From Bacillota bacterium (GTDB taxonomy: Bacteria > Bacillota > DTU030 > DUMP01), in assembly GCA_030154105.1 (NCBI GenBank), contig JASKKP010000015.1, positions 1 to 43,708 of the forward strand: a stretch of DNA of 43,708 nucleotides, in the 5' to 3' direction. Positions 25,030 to 33,030 of this stretch are shown here, piece by piece. The stretch's first letter is position 1; each line of letters opens with the position of its first letter. The notes beneath the pieces are model-generated. The model ran no database searches. It had not been told where the DNA came from and was given only the letters and a program-made list of their open reading frames with translations. A program made the position numbers and the translations under genes.

Positions 25030-26376
25030 GTGTGGAGCGTGCTCATCCCGGTGGCGGCACTTTTTCTCATCATCCTGACCCCGCTTCCGAAAATCGGCGG
25101 CGAGGTGCGCCTGGGGCTACTTACCGCCGCTATCCTCGCTTTTCTCCTAGGTGGCGTTGGGCCCGGCACCGCAGTTCTGGCTGCCGTCGACGGCATCGAC
25201 CGCATCGCCTGGGTGATCGGCCTTTCCATCTTTGGGAGCATCTACGCGCAATCCCAGGTGAGCCTAGGAACCATGGACACCGTGCTCAACATCTTCCGGG
25301 CCCTCTTCGGCCACAGCCCCAACGGGCTGGTCGCGGCGGTCCTACTTACTCTGGTATTGGCCGGTTCGCTCCTTGGCGATGCCATCGCCTCAGTTACGGT
25401 GATCGGAGTGCTGGTAGTGCTTTCGCTGGCGGAGCTCGGCTTAACCCCGGAACAGACGGGCGTGGTGGTCCTCCTCGGCGGCATCCTGGGTTCAATAATG
25501 CCGCCCATAACGCAAGCCTTTTTCCTGGCTTCCAGCTTGGTGGGGACCCCCGTCGATCCGGTGGTGAATATCGGCTACTTTACCGTTAGCGTTGGGGTAA
25601 TCGTTGGGCTTTTCACCGTGTGGCGCTACGTTCACATCAAGGAACTTCCGCCCGAACTCATTCCGGAACGCTCGACGGGCCAAATTCTAGCCCAGGAATG
25701 GCCGCGGCTTTTGCCCCTCATCGTGCTGGCGGGCATTGTGGTGCTGCGCTCCGGGTTTAAGGTTGAACTGCTCAAGGTGCTCGACCCGTTGCTTCCGTTC
25801 GCTAAAACCCCCATCTTAAAGGCCTTAACCAACCGCATCATTCAGGCTATCATCGTGGCCACTATGGTGGCCTTTGCCTTCCGCGACGTGCGGCGCGATA
25901 CCGCTCAGATCTTCCGCAAGGGCCTGGCTGCAGTCTCTAAAACCGTCCAGATCCAGCTCTGCGCGGGCGTTATGATCGGCGCCTTTTATGCCTCCGGCAT
26001 GATCGACCGGGTGGTGGCCTTCACCAAGGGACTGGCACCTGCGGCGGTAAAGCTCGGCGGGGCAGGGGCCATGCTCCTCACGGGTATGCTGACCGGCTCG
26101 CAGACCACCTCTCAGAACACCTTGATGCCTTTTCTCGGCCCCATCCTCACGCATAATTTAGGGGTGCCACCGGTGAAAGTGGCCCTCGGCGCGGCGCATC
26201 TGGCCATGGCCGGGCAGTCCATGCCGCCGGTGTGCCTCACCACCTTTGTCGTGGTCGGCATCGTGGGAGGGATTCTCGCCAAGAAAGTGGACCCAGTTCG
26301 CGTCATGCTCATGGCCTTACCCGTTACCGTCTACTTCGCATTGGTGGGCCTGGCGGCCTGGTTCCAGGTGTTCTAG
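25030..26376 (+). CDS. DctM-like/ion-transporter-superfamily permease
   Basis: The 448-residue protein is a hydrophobic carrier with about 11-12 membrane segments. It resembles the large permease of TRAP transporters: GGILGSIMPPITQAFFLASSLVGTP, GSLLGDAIASVTVIGVL and a C-terminal half repeating LLTGMLTGSQTTSQNTLMPFLG and AMAGQSMPPVCL. No DctP binding protein or DctQ small subunit is nearby. I prefer the GTG at 25030, 10 bases after GGAGG (25015-25019); the frame extends upstream to 24943 through leader sequence. Context suggests an organic or amino acid substrate, which remains unknown. Confidence 0.75.
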   Translation: MWSVLIPVAALFLIILTPLPKIGGEVRLGLLTAAILAFLLGGVGPGTAVLAAVDGIDRIAWVIGLSIFGSIYAQSQVSLGTMDTVLNIFRALFGHSPNGLVAAVLLTLVLAGSLLGDAIASVTVIGVLVVLSLAELGLTPEQTGVVVLLGGILGSIMPPITQAFFLASSLVGTPVDPVVNIGYFTVSVGVIVGLFTVWRYVHIKELPPELIPERSTGQILAQEWPRLLPLIVLAGIVVLRSGFKVELLKVLDPLLPFAKTPILKALTNRIIQAIIVATMVAFAFRDVRRDTAQIFRKGLAAVSKTVQIQLCAGVMIGAFYASGMIDRVVAFTKGLAPAAVKLGGAGAMLLTGMLTGSQTTSQNTLMPFLGPILTHNLGVPPVKVALGAAHLAMAGQSMPPVCLTTFVVVGIVGGILAKKVDPVRVMLMALPVTVYFALVGLAAWFQVF

Positions 26377-26437
26377 CGGGCGGCTTGGAGGAGGGCACGG
26401 CCTGTGCCCGACCCTATTCTTCAAAGGAGGGGCGTAC

Positions 26438-27184
26438 ATGGCGCTAATTCAGGGCGGTTACCCCACCTACGGACAGGTCCTGGGGATCATCATGCTGGAT
26501 ACCCGCTTTCCGCGGCTCCCGGGCGACATCGGTAACGCCGCTACTTTTCCCTTTCCCGTGCGTTACCAGGTGGTCAAGGGGGCTTCGCCCGTGCGCGTCG
26601 TGCAGGAAGCCGACCCGGCCCTGCTCGCCCCTTTTATCGCCGCCGCCCGGGAGCTGGAAGCAGCCGGAGTGCGGGCCATCACTACGAGCTGCGGCTTTCT
26701 CGCCCTCTGGCAGAAGGAGCTGGCGACAGCCGTCAGGGTTCCCCTCTTCACTTCCAGCCTGCTCCAAGTACCCCTTGCCTGGCGCCTTACCGGCGCGCGG
26801 CCGGTGGGCATTATCACCGCCCACGCGCCCAGCCTCACGCCTAAGCACCTCGCCGCCGTAGGAGCAGCCGGCGTGCCGCACGTGATCTACGGGCTGGAGG
26901 AAGCGCCGGAATTCAGCCGCACCTTCCTCTACGGCGAGCCGACGCTAAACCTGCCCGCGGTGTACGACGAAGTACGCCTTGTAAGTCGAAAACTCGTCCG
27001 CGACCACCCGGAGGTCGGGTCCATCGTCCTGGAATGCACTAACCTGCCTCCCTTCGCGCCCGCAGTGCGGGAAGAGACCGGGCTCCCGGTCTTCGACATC
27101 GTGAGCCTCTGCCACCTGGTGGTGCGCGCCGCGGCTTTTCCTGCCCTTCTCTCCTACCCCTTGGCGTTTTCCCCGGCCGGATAA
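26438..27184 (+). CDS. Aspartate/glutamate racemase family protein
   Basis: The 248-residue protein has the two-cysteine active-site pattern of the cofactor-independent Asp/Glu/hydantoin racemase superfamily: ITTSCGFLALWQ (first Cys near residue 89) and VLECTNLPPFAP (second Cys near 200). It also has GIIMLDTRFPR near the N-terminus and GIITAHAPSLT mid-way. Members interconvert amino acid enantiomers or act as lyases. The ATG at 26438 follows AAAGGAGGGG; the longer frame overlaps the permease and is rejected. It is 61 bases downstream of the permease, so the two may act on the same substrate. Confidence 0.8.
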   Translation: MALIQGGYPTYGQVLGIIMLDTRFPRLPGDIGNAATFPFPVRYQVVKGASPVRVVQEADPALLAPFIAAARELEAAGVRAITTSCGFLALWQKELATAVRVPLFTSSLLQVPLAWRLTGARPVGIITAHAPSLTPKHLAAVGAAGVPHVIYGLEEAPEFSRTFLYGEPTLNLPAVYDEVRLVSRKLVRDHPEVGSIVLECTNLPPFAPAVREETGLPVFDIVSLCHLVVRAAAFPALLSYPLAFSPAG

Positions 27185-27234
27185 AGCGGCTGCCCCCTGG
27201 AAAAGCTACAGGCAAAAACTCGGGAGGTGGCAAA

Positions 27235-27483
27235 GTGGCTGAAAGAATCGCCGTTGAAAATGGGTTGGATTACGTCAAGAAATACCTGGCCCGGCAGGGT
27301 TATGACGTGGTGGACCTTAAGGGCGGGCCGGGGAAGGCCGCAGCGGTGGTCGTGAGCGGAGGAGACGAGTCCTTTCTCGGGATGGCCGACCGCACCACGG
27401 ATGTCCCGGTCATCTCTGCCCAAGGGCGGACGCCGGAGGAGATCCTCACGGACATCAAAGAGCGACTGCAAAAAGCGCGATGA
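27235..27483 (+). CDS. YkuS (UPF0180) family protein
   Basis: The 82-residue protein resembles Bacillus YkuS. It starts AERIAVENGLDYVKKYLARQGYDVVDL, continues VVVSGGDESFLGMADRTTDVPVISAQGRTPEEILTDI and ends at the expected length. The molecular function of this family is unknown. It starts with GTG after GGGAGGTGG. The stop codon lies in the first arm of a strong terminator, so it closes the transcription unit begun by the permease or by the riboswitch. Confidence 0.82.
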   Translation: MAERIAVENGLDYVKKYLARQGYDVVDLKGGPGKAAAVVVSGGDESFLGMADRTTDVPVISAQGRTPEEILTDIKERLQKAR

Positions 27484-27512
27484 GGCAGGAAGACACCTGC
27501 CTCATCTCTTTT
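27479..27512 (+). terminator. Rho-independent terminator after ykuS
   Basis: GATGAGGCAGG (27479-27489) pairs perfectly with CCTGCCTCATC (27496-27506) over 11 bp, followed by TCTTTT. The ykuS stop is inside the stem. Confidence 0.92.
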
Positions 27513-27604
27513 AGCGCGGCCTGCCGGGATTTCCCCGAAGAGGAGGAATGGCGATGCCGGCGCCGAAAGCAAGAAGAAAGGGATACGCAAAGGGGGAGAG
27601 ACTA

Positions 27605-28720
27605 ATGTTCATCGGTGTGCCCCGAGAAAGGGTGCCGGGGGAACTTAGGGTTGCCCTGGTTCCGAGCGGTGTGGCCGCGCTTACGCGCCAGGGCCACCGC
27701 GTGCTCGTGGAGGCGGGCGCCGGTGCCGGAAGCGGTTGGAGCGACGCCGCCTACCGGGAAGCAGGAGCCGAAGTAATAGAAGACCTGGATACGCTTTACC
27801 GCCGGGCTGAGGCGGTCGTCAAGGTCAAGGAACCGGTGGAAGAGGAGATCAACCTCCTGCGGGAAGGACAGGTCCTCCTGGCCTTTCTCATGTTCAACAA
27901 AAATCGCCCGCTCCTCGAGGCGCTGCTTAAGAAGCGCGTGGTCGGTCTCGGCTGGGAGAAAGTCCACGGTCCCGGCGGTGTGCGGCCGGTGCTGGCGGCC
28001 ATGAGCGAGATTTCCGGCCTTGCCGCCGTCCTTTTGGCGGCCGACCTCTTACGCAGCGACCGGGGCGGGCCGGGCCTACTCCTCGGCGGCATAAGCGGCC
28101 TCCTCCCGCCCAAAGTAGTGATCCTCGGCCCCGGGCAAGTTGGGAAGGCGGCTGCGCGCACGGCAGCCGGCCTAGGTGCCCAAACGATTCTTATTGGACA
28201 CACCTTGGAGCAGGTGCGCGCCGTCCGTAGTGAACTGCCGCCGAGCGTCTGCACCGTGGTGGCCCAGGGGGATGCGCTTGCCCACTGTCTGGATGGCTGC
28301 CAGGTGCTCATCAACACGGTAACCTTGGGCCCAGGCGAAAGGGAGGAACACCTGGTTCCCCGCTCCTACCTGAAACTTCTGGCGCCGGGCGCGGTGATCA
28401 TCGACGTGGCCGTAGACAAGGGTGGTGCCGTTGAAACCAGCCGGCCCACCACTTGGGACGACCCTGTTTACGTAGAAGAAGGTGTCCGCCACGTAGCCAT
28501 CCCCAACCTCCCGGCGCGCTTCCCGCACACGGCCACCACCGCGCTAGCAACGGCAGTCCTACCGTACCTGAAAGCCATTGCCGCGGCCGGCTGGCGGGCG
28601 GCGCTCCGGGCCGATGCGGGCCTGAGGGCGGGTCTCGTCTGCGTGGACGGGCGGCTTACCGATGAGCAGGCGGCGCGCCTCTACGGGCTCTCGTATCACC
28701 CGGCTGAGGACGAGGTCTAA
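27605..28720 (+). CDS. Alanine dehydrogenase-like protein lacking the catalytic histidine
   Basis: The 371-residue protein has the AlaDh/PNT fold. The N-terminal domain has MFIGVPRE, ELRVALVPSGV and KVKEP (Lys75 position). The Rossmann domain has VVILGPGQVGKAAARTAAGLGA, VIIDVAVDKGG and ETSRPTT. In alanine dehydrogenases the segment after KVKEP ends in FLHLA, with catalytic His96; here it reads FLMFNKN, so that His is Met without a gap. It may use another amino acid or have lost this activity. I prefer the ATG at 27605 (family start, GGGGGAG upstream). An in-frame ATG at 27548 with its own GAGGAGG site adds a 19-residue basic extension. It lies after a terminator, so it may have its own promoter. 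Confidence 0.78.
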   Translation: MFIGVPRERVPGELRVALVPSGVAALTRQGHRVLVEAGAGAGSGWSDAAYREAGAEVIEDLDTLYRRAEAVVKVKEPVEEEINLLREGQVLLAFLMFNKNRPLLEALLKKRVVGLGWEKVHGPGGVRPVLAAMSEISGLAAVLLAADLLRSDRGGPGLLLGGISGLLPPKVVILGPGQVGKAAARTAAGLGAQTILIGHTLEQVRAVRSELPPSVCTVVAQGDALAHCLDGCQVLINTVTLGPGEREEHLVPRSYLKLLAPGAVIIDVAVDKGGAVETSRPTTWDDPVYVEEGVRHVAIPNLPARFPHTATTALATAVLPYLKAIAAAGWRAALRADAGLRAGLVCVDGRLTDEQAARLYGLSYHPAEDEV

Positions 28721-28721
28721 C

Positions 28722-28880
28722 ATGGCCGCCTTTTTCCCTGCCCTGCTCCTTCTCGCCGCCACCGGCATCCTCCTCAGCCTGGGCCGCCGACGCTTGGACG
28801 TCCTGCGCCGCCGTGCCCCGCAGGGCGCTGCCCGCCTCGCCGCGCGCCGGCACCTTAGAAGGGGGCCCGAGGGTCGATGA
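28722..28880 (+). CDS. Possible small single-pass membrane protein
   Basis: A 52-codon frame starts one base after the dehydrogenase-like stop, with GAGG about six bases upstream. It encodes MAAFFPALLLLAATGILLSLG followed by an arginine-rich tail, a plausible single membrane helix with a basic cytoplasmic end. It overlaps the convergent MDR dehydrogenase by 26 bases. I recognise no family, and in GC-rich DNA such a frame may be chance. Confidence 0.3.
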   Translation: MAAFFPALLLLAATGILLSLGRRRLDVLRRRAPQGAARLAARRHLRRGPEGR

Positions 28881-29955
28881 CCGCCTTGATCACCTTTTGC
28901 GCCTCGACATCGGCCAATGCCTGATTGGCCTCGGCCAGGCTATAGCGGCGGGTGATGAAGCGCTCCCAGCGGATGCGGCCGTTGTGTTTGGCCAGCACCT
29001 TTAGGGCGCGGTAGAAGTGGCTGAAGTCGATGCCCCAGGTGCCGCGGATGTCTACATGCTTTTTGTTGATGTCCCAGTGAGGGTTCAGGGTTACCTCACC
29101 GTGGTCGGTGTATTGCCCGACCACCACGTAGGTACCGCAGTCGCGCGCCATGGCCAGGCCTTCTTTCAAGGCGGCCGGCACCCCGGTGGCTTCGATGACG
29201 ATGTCGGCACCCCGGCCGCCGGTGAGGGCCTTCACGCGCTGAACACGCTCGTCCACGGGGACCTCCTCGATGTTGATCACCTCATCCACGCCCAGGCTTC
29301 GGGCAAACTCCAGGCGGAGCGCCGGTGCCCCCACCAGGATTACCTGGCAGGCGCCGGCGAGGATGCTCAAAAGCGCCGCATTCAGCCCTACCGGGCCGCT
29401 TCCCTGCACTACCACGCTGGCGGCCAGCCCCACACCGCCACGCTCCACCGCGTGGAAGGCGGTGGGAAGGCCGCAGCCTCCGCCGATGATCGCCTCGGGC
29501 GGCACGTTAGACGGTACCTTCACAATGCGCACGCCCGGCTTAAGATAAATTTTTTCGCTCCAACCGCCAAGGAGACCGTCCCGGGCCGAATAGGTAATGC
29601 CGTATACGCGCCTATTTGGACACCGGGTGGATGCCTTGGCCACCTCGCAGTACCAGCAGCGGTGGCAGGTACCGTGGACGTCGAGAAACGTTACCACGTC
29701 GCCCGGCTTAAGGACCTCACCGTCCGCATCCCGTACTTCCCCGCCCGTAGCCTCTACTTCACCCACGTTAATATGGCCCGGGATGATGGGGTAAGGGACC
29801 TCGGCCAGCCGGCCGTGCCAGAGGTGGACGTCGGTGCCACACACCTCGGAAAAAAGGGTCCTGAGAACTACGCCGCCGGGTTCCAACACCGGTTCGGGGA
29901 ACTCTACTACCTGCACCGGCCGCTCGGGCGCTTCCATGACCGCAGCTTTAACCAT
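28855..29955 (-). CDS. Zinc-dependent MDR dehydrogenase (alcohol/threonine-dehydrogenase-like)
   Basis: The 366-residue protein is a medium-chain NAD(P)-dependent dehydrogenase. It has the catalytic-zinc Cys in SEVCGTDVHLWHG (about residue 39) and a PGH motif. The structural-zinc cysteines are in CHRCWYCEVAKASTRC (about 96-111) and the coenzyme fold is VVQGSGPVGLNAALL at about 183. The usual GHE after the zinc His is GHI here, an oddity that could affect metal coordination. Substrate is unknown; amino-alcohol or polyol oxidation is plausible. The ATG follows GAGGAG. It reads toward the dehydrogenase-like gene. Confidence 0.82.
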   Translation of the reverse strand: MVKAAVMEAPERPVQVVEFPEPVLEPGGVVLRTLFSEVCGTDVHLWHGRLAEVPYPIIPGHINVGEVEATGGEVRDADGEVLKPGDVVTFLDVHGTCHRCWYCEVAKASTRCPNRRVYGITYSARDGLLGGWSEKIYLKPGVRIVKVPSNVPPEAIIGGGCGLPTAFHAVERGGVGLAASVVVQGSGPVGLNAALLSILAGACQVILVGAPALRLEFARSLGVDEVINIEEVPVDERVQRVKALTGGRGADIVIEATGVPAALKEGLAMARDCGTYVVVGQYTDHGEVTLNPHWDINKKHVDIRGTWGIDFSHFYRALKVLAKHNGRIRWERFITRRYSLAEANQALADVEAQKVIKAVIDPRAPF

Positions 29956-30098
29956 AACCGCACTCCTCTCTTCGTTGAGCTCAGGCGCCGGGGAGGGCGC
30001 CTGCCAGGTCTATTCGTGCCCGGACCCGGCCTTTCCTGCCGGGGGGCAAAAGCGGAAGCAGAGAGAGGAAGGGCGCTCTAGTAAAGCGCCCGCGAATC

Positions 30099-30107
30099 TG
30101 GTATAAT
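30099..30107 (+). promoter_or_regulatory. Extended -10 promoter of the Mn riboswitch
   Basis: TGG precedes TATAAT (30102-30107), an extended -10. The -35 region holds no good hexamer but has a perfect 7-bp hairpin, GGGCGCT (30071-30077) with AGCGCCC (30085-30091), which could be an operator. The start point would lie just before the riboswitch. Confidence 0.6.
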
Positions 30108-30115
30108 AAAAACCG

Positions 30116-30205
30116 CTTAAGGGGAGTAGCTTGGGGACAACCCGGGTTAGGTCAACAGCACTGGACGCACGTCCTGGCCTACCCTCTGACGCGCGGCAGA
30201 AAGCG
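30116..30205 (+). ncRNA. Manganese riboswitch (yybP-ykoY)
   Basis: The element contains AAGGGGAGTAGC (30119-30130), GTCAACAGCAC (about 30151-30161) and CCTGGCCTACCCTC (about 30173-30186), the conserved blocks of the yybP-ykoY class, which binds Mn2+ across its two loops. A terminator follows at once, and the next gene is a P-type cation ATPase, a frequent target of this class. Mn2+ binding probably prevents termination. Confidence 0.88.
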
Positions 30206-30240
30206 AGACCTTAAACGCCAGTTTAAGGCCTCGCTTTTAT
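30201..30240 (+). terminator. Intrinsic terminator of the Mn riboswitch
   Basis: AGCGAG-A-CCTTAAAC (30202-30216) pairs with GTTTAAGG-C-CTCGCT (30221-30235) with a single mismatch, followed by TTTAT. It overlaps the 3' edge of the riboswitch, as expected for a transcription-control platform. Confidence 0.85.
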
Positions 30241-30271
30241 CTTGCTCACGTATAAAGAAGGAGGAAGATAA

Positions 30272-33028
30272 GTGCAAGCGTGGCATACCCTGTCACTTTC
30301 CGCGCTCGGCCGTAAACTTAACACCGACCTCAAGCAAGGGCTGACTCCGGCCGAGGCCGCAGCCCGCCTGGCCAGGCACGGCCCCAATGAGATCGTCGGA
30401 AGGGAGGGAGAACCCCTCTGGCGCAAGCTTCTGGCGCAGTTTCAAGACTTCCTGGTGATCATCCTTCTGGCGGCGGGGGCCGTATCCTTTGTCATCGGCG
30501 AGCGTACCGATGCCACCCTTATTTTTCTCATTGTTATTCTCAACGCCGTTTTAGGTGTAATCCAGGAGGGCCGGGCCGAACGAGCCCTTCTGGCCTTGAA
30601 GCAGTTGGCCGCACCCCAGGCACGCGTCGTACGCGGAGGACGCGTGGAGGAGATCCCGGCCAGGGACATCGTTCCCGGGGACTTGGTGCTCCTCGAGGCC
30701 GGCAGCATCGTTCCCTGCGACCTGCGGCTCACCCACACGGCGAGCCTCAAGGTGGAGGAAGCCGCCCTTACCGGGGAGTCCGTCCCCGTGGAGAAGGATG
30801 CCGGCGCGGTGCTGGCACCCCAGGCGCCCTTAGCTGAACGCAGCAACATGGCCTATATGGGGACCACCGTGGTTTACGGGCGCGGGGAAGGAGTGGCCTG
30901 CGCCACCGGCATGGAGACGGAAATGGGCCGTATCGCGAGCCTACTCGCAGGGGCGCCGGAGGAGCTTACTCCCCTCCAGGAGAAGCTCAATGCTTTAGGC
31001 AAGACACTGGGTGCAATAACCCTGGCCATCTGCGCCCTGGTGTTCTTGGCCGGTTTTCTGCGTGCCGAACGCACCAGCGCCTATCTTCTAGAAATGTTCC
31101 TGGTGGCCGTAAGCCTCGCCGTGGCGGCCATCCCCGAAGGCCTGCCGGCGGTGGTGACCATCGTTTTGGCTTTGGGTATGCAGCGGATGGTGGAACGCAA
31201 CGCCATCGTCAAGAAGTTGCACGCGGTGGAGACGCTCGGCTCGACCACGGTGATTTGCACCGACAAAACTGGTACCCTTACGCAAAACAGAATGGCAGCG
31301 GTGCGGCTTTGGTGCGGCGGCGCGTCGTACACCGTATCCGGCTCGGCCTACGGCCGGGAGGGGAGGATCAGCCGGGGCGAGGAAGAGGCGTACCCGGCCG
31401 AAGACCCCGACCTGGCCCGGGCACTCCTTATTGCTGCCCTCTGCAACGACGCCCGCGTAGAGGAAGAAGCGGACGGCTCGACGCGGCTCGCTGGCGACCC
31501 CACGGAAGGGGCGCTTTTGGGGTTGGCGGCCAAAGGAGGCTTCTTCCCTGCGCAGCTTACACAAACACACCCGCGCGTAGCCGAAGTGCCCTTCGATTCG
31601 CGCCGTAAGCTCATGAGCACCATTCACTCTACCCCTGAAGGCGGCTATGTGGTGCTCACCAAGGGTGCTCCCGACGTGGTCCTCGGACGGGCAAGGCAAA
31701 TTTTGGTGAACGGCCGGGAAGAACCGCTGACCCCTGCCCGGCGGCAAGAGATCCTGGCCGAGAATGCAGCCTTGGCCGGCCAGGCCCTGCGCGTCCTGGC
31801 CCTGGCCTACCGGCGGCTGCCGCAGCTTCCGCCCGCAACCGACCTGGGCAGCGTGGAGGAAGACCTGACTTTTGTTGCCCTGGCGGGCCTGAAAGACCCG
31901 CTCCGCGAGGAAGCACGTCCGGCCGTAGAGCGCTGCCGCAACGCGGGTATACGCACAGTGATGATCACCGGAGACCATCCCGACACAGCGGCGGCCATCG
32001 GCCGTGAGCTAGGCCTGGTAGAAGACGGGGAAACAGGGGTTTTATCCGGCGCGCAGCTCGATGAACTCGGCCCTGTGGAGCTCAGAAAGCGGGTGCGGAC
32101 GGTGAACGTTTACGCCCGCGTGGCACCGGAACATAAGAGCGCCATCGTCCGCGCGCTTAAAGAGCAGGGGGAAGTTGTCGCCGTTACCGGCGACGGCGTG
32201 AACGACGCTCCAGCCCTCAAGACGGCGGACATCGGCGTCGCCATGGGTATTACCGGCACGGACGTCGCCAAAGGGGCGGCCGACATGATCCTTACCGACG
32301 ACAACTTTGCCAGCATCGTGGCCGCGGTGGAGGAAGGCCGCGTCATCTACAGCAATATCCGCAAATTCGTTTACTTCCTTCTTTCCTGTAACGTGGGCGA
32401 GGTGCTGATTGTGTTCCTGGCCGAGCTATTGGGGCTGCCGCTCCCGCTTCTTCCGGTGCAGCTCCTCTGGCTCAACCTTCTTACCGATGCCTTCCCGGCT
32501 TTAGCCCTCGGCGTAGAAAAGGCCGAGCCGGGGATCATGGACCAGCCGCCGCGCTCGCCTGAGGAGCCGATTCTTGATCGAAACATGACCCTCGGGATCG
32601 CGGTGCAGAGCCTGGCCCTGACGGGAGCCGTCCTCGGGGTATTCGTCCTGGCCCTCGGGCGTTACGAGGTCACCGGCGCCCGCACCCTGGCTTTTACCAC
32701 CCTGGTCCTGGCCGAGCTTTTCCGGGCCTATACTTCCCGTTCGGAGCGCATCCCCCTCTTAGCCTTGGGCCCCTTCGGCAACCGCAGCCTGGTGTTGGGT
32801 ACAGGAATCTCCTTTGCCCTTTTCCTTACCACAATCTACCTCCCGGCTCTGCAGCCCATCTTCAAAACCATCCCCCTCACTTGGGCCGAGTGGCGGCTCA
32901 TCCTGCCGGCGGCCCTTCTGCCGGCAGCGGCCGCCGAAACCTGGAAGCTGCTGCGACCACTCCTTCTGGCGGGAAACGGCGGCAAAGAAAAAGCGGTGGC
33001 CCCAACCGGGGAACACCGCAGCTCCTGA
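30272..33028 (+). CDS. P-type cation-transporting ATPase (P2A type, probable Mn2+/Ca2+ exporter)
   Basis: The 918-residue membrane ATPase has all P-type hallmarks. The TGES dephosphorylation loop is in ALTGESVPVEKD (about 170) and the fourth-helix ion motif is in AAIPEGLPAVV (about 285). The phosphorylation site is ICTDKTGTLTQNRM (Asp about 332), nucleotide binding is in VLTKGAPDVVL and the hinge is TGDGVNDAPALK (about 647). The last part has WLNLLTDAFPALALG. The sequence type is P2A (calcium-pump-like), a group that includes manganese exporters such as YoaB. The Mn riboswitch upstream makes Mn2+ export the best guess. GTG follows AAGGAGG. The last 25 residues are a hydrophilic tail. Confidence 0.9.
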   Translation: MQAWHTLSLSALGRKLNTDLKQGLTPAEAAARLARHGPNEIVGREGEPLWRKLLAQFQDFLVIILLAAGAVSFVIGERTDATLIFLIVILNAVLGVIQEGRAERALLALKQLAAPQARVVRGGRVEEIPARDIVPGDLVLLEAGSIVPCDLRLTHTASLKVEEAALTGESVPVEKDAGAVLAPQAPLAERSNMAYMGTTVVYGRGEGVACATGMETEMGRIASLLAGAPEELTPLQEKLNALGKTLGAITLAICALVFLAGFLRAERTSAYLLEMFLVAVSLAVAAIPEGLPAVVTIVLALGMQRMVERNAIVKKLHAVETLGSTTVICTDKTGTLTQNRMAAVRLWCGGASYTVSGSAYGREGRISRGEEEAYPAEDPDLARALLIAALCNDARVEEEADGSTRLAGDPTEGALLGLAAKGGFFPAQLTQTHPRVAEVPFDSRRKLMSTIHSTPEGGYVVLTKGAPDVVLGRARQILVNGREEPLTPARRQEILAENAALAGQALRVLALAYRRLPQLPPATDLGSVEEDLTFVALAGLKDPLREEARPAVERCRNAGIRTVMITGDHPDTAAAIGRELGLVEDGETGVLSGAQLDELGPVELRKRVRTVNVYARVAPEHKSAIVRALKEQGEVVAVTGDGVNDAPALKTADIGVAMGITGTDVAKGAADMILTDDNFASIVAAVEEGRVIYSNIRKFVYFLLSCNVGEVLIVFLAELLGLPLPLLPVQLLWLNLLTDAFPALALGVEKAEPGIMDQPPRSPEEPILDRNMTLGIAVQSLALTGAVLGVFVLALGRYEVTGARTLAFTTLVLAELFRAYTSRSERIPLLALGPFGNRSLVLGTGISFALFLTTIYLPALQPIFKTIPLTWAEWRLILPAALLPAAAAETWKLLRPLLLAGNGGKEKAVAPTGEHRSS

Positions 33029-33030
33029 AC

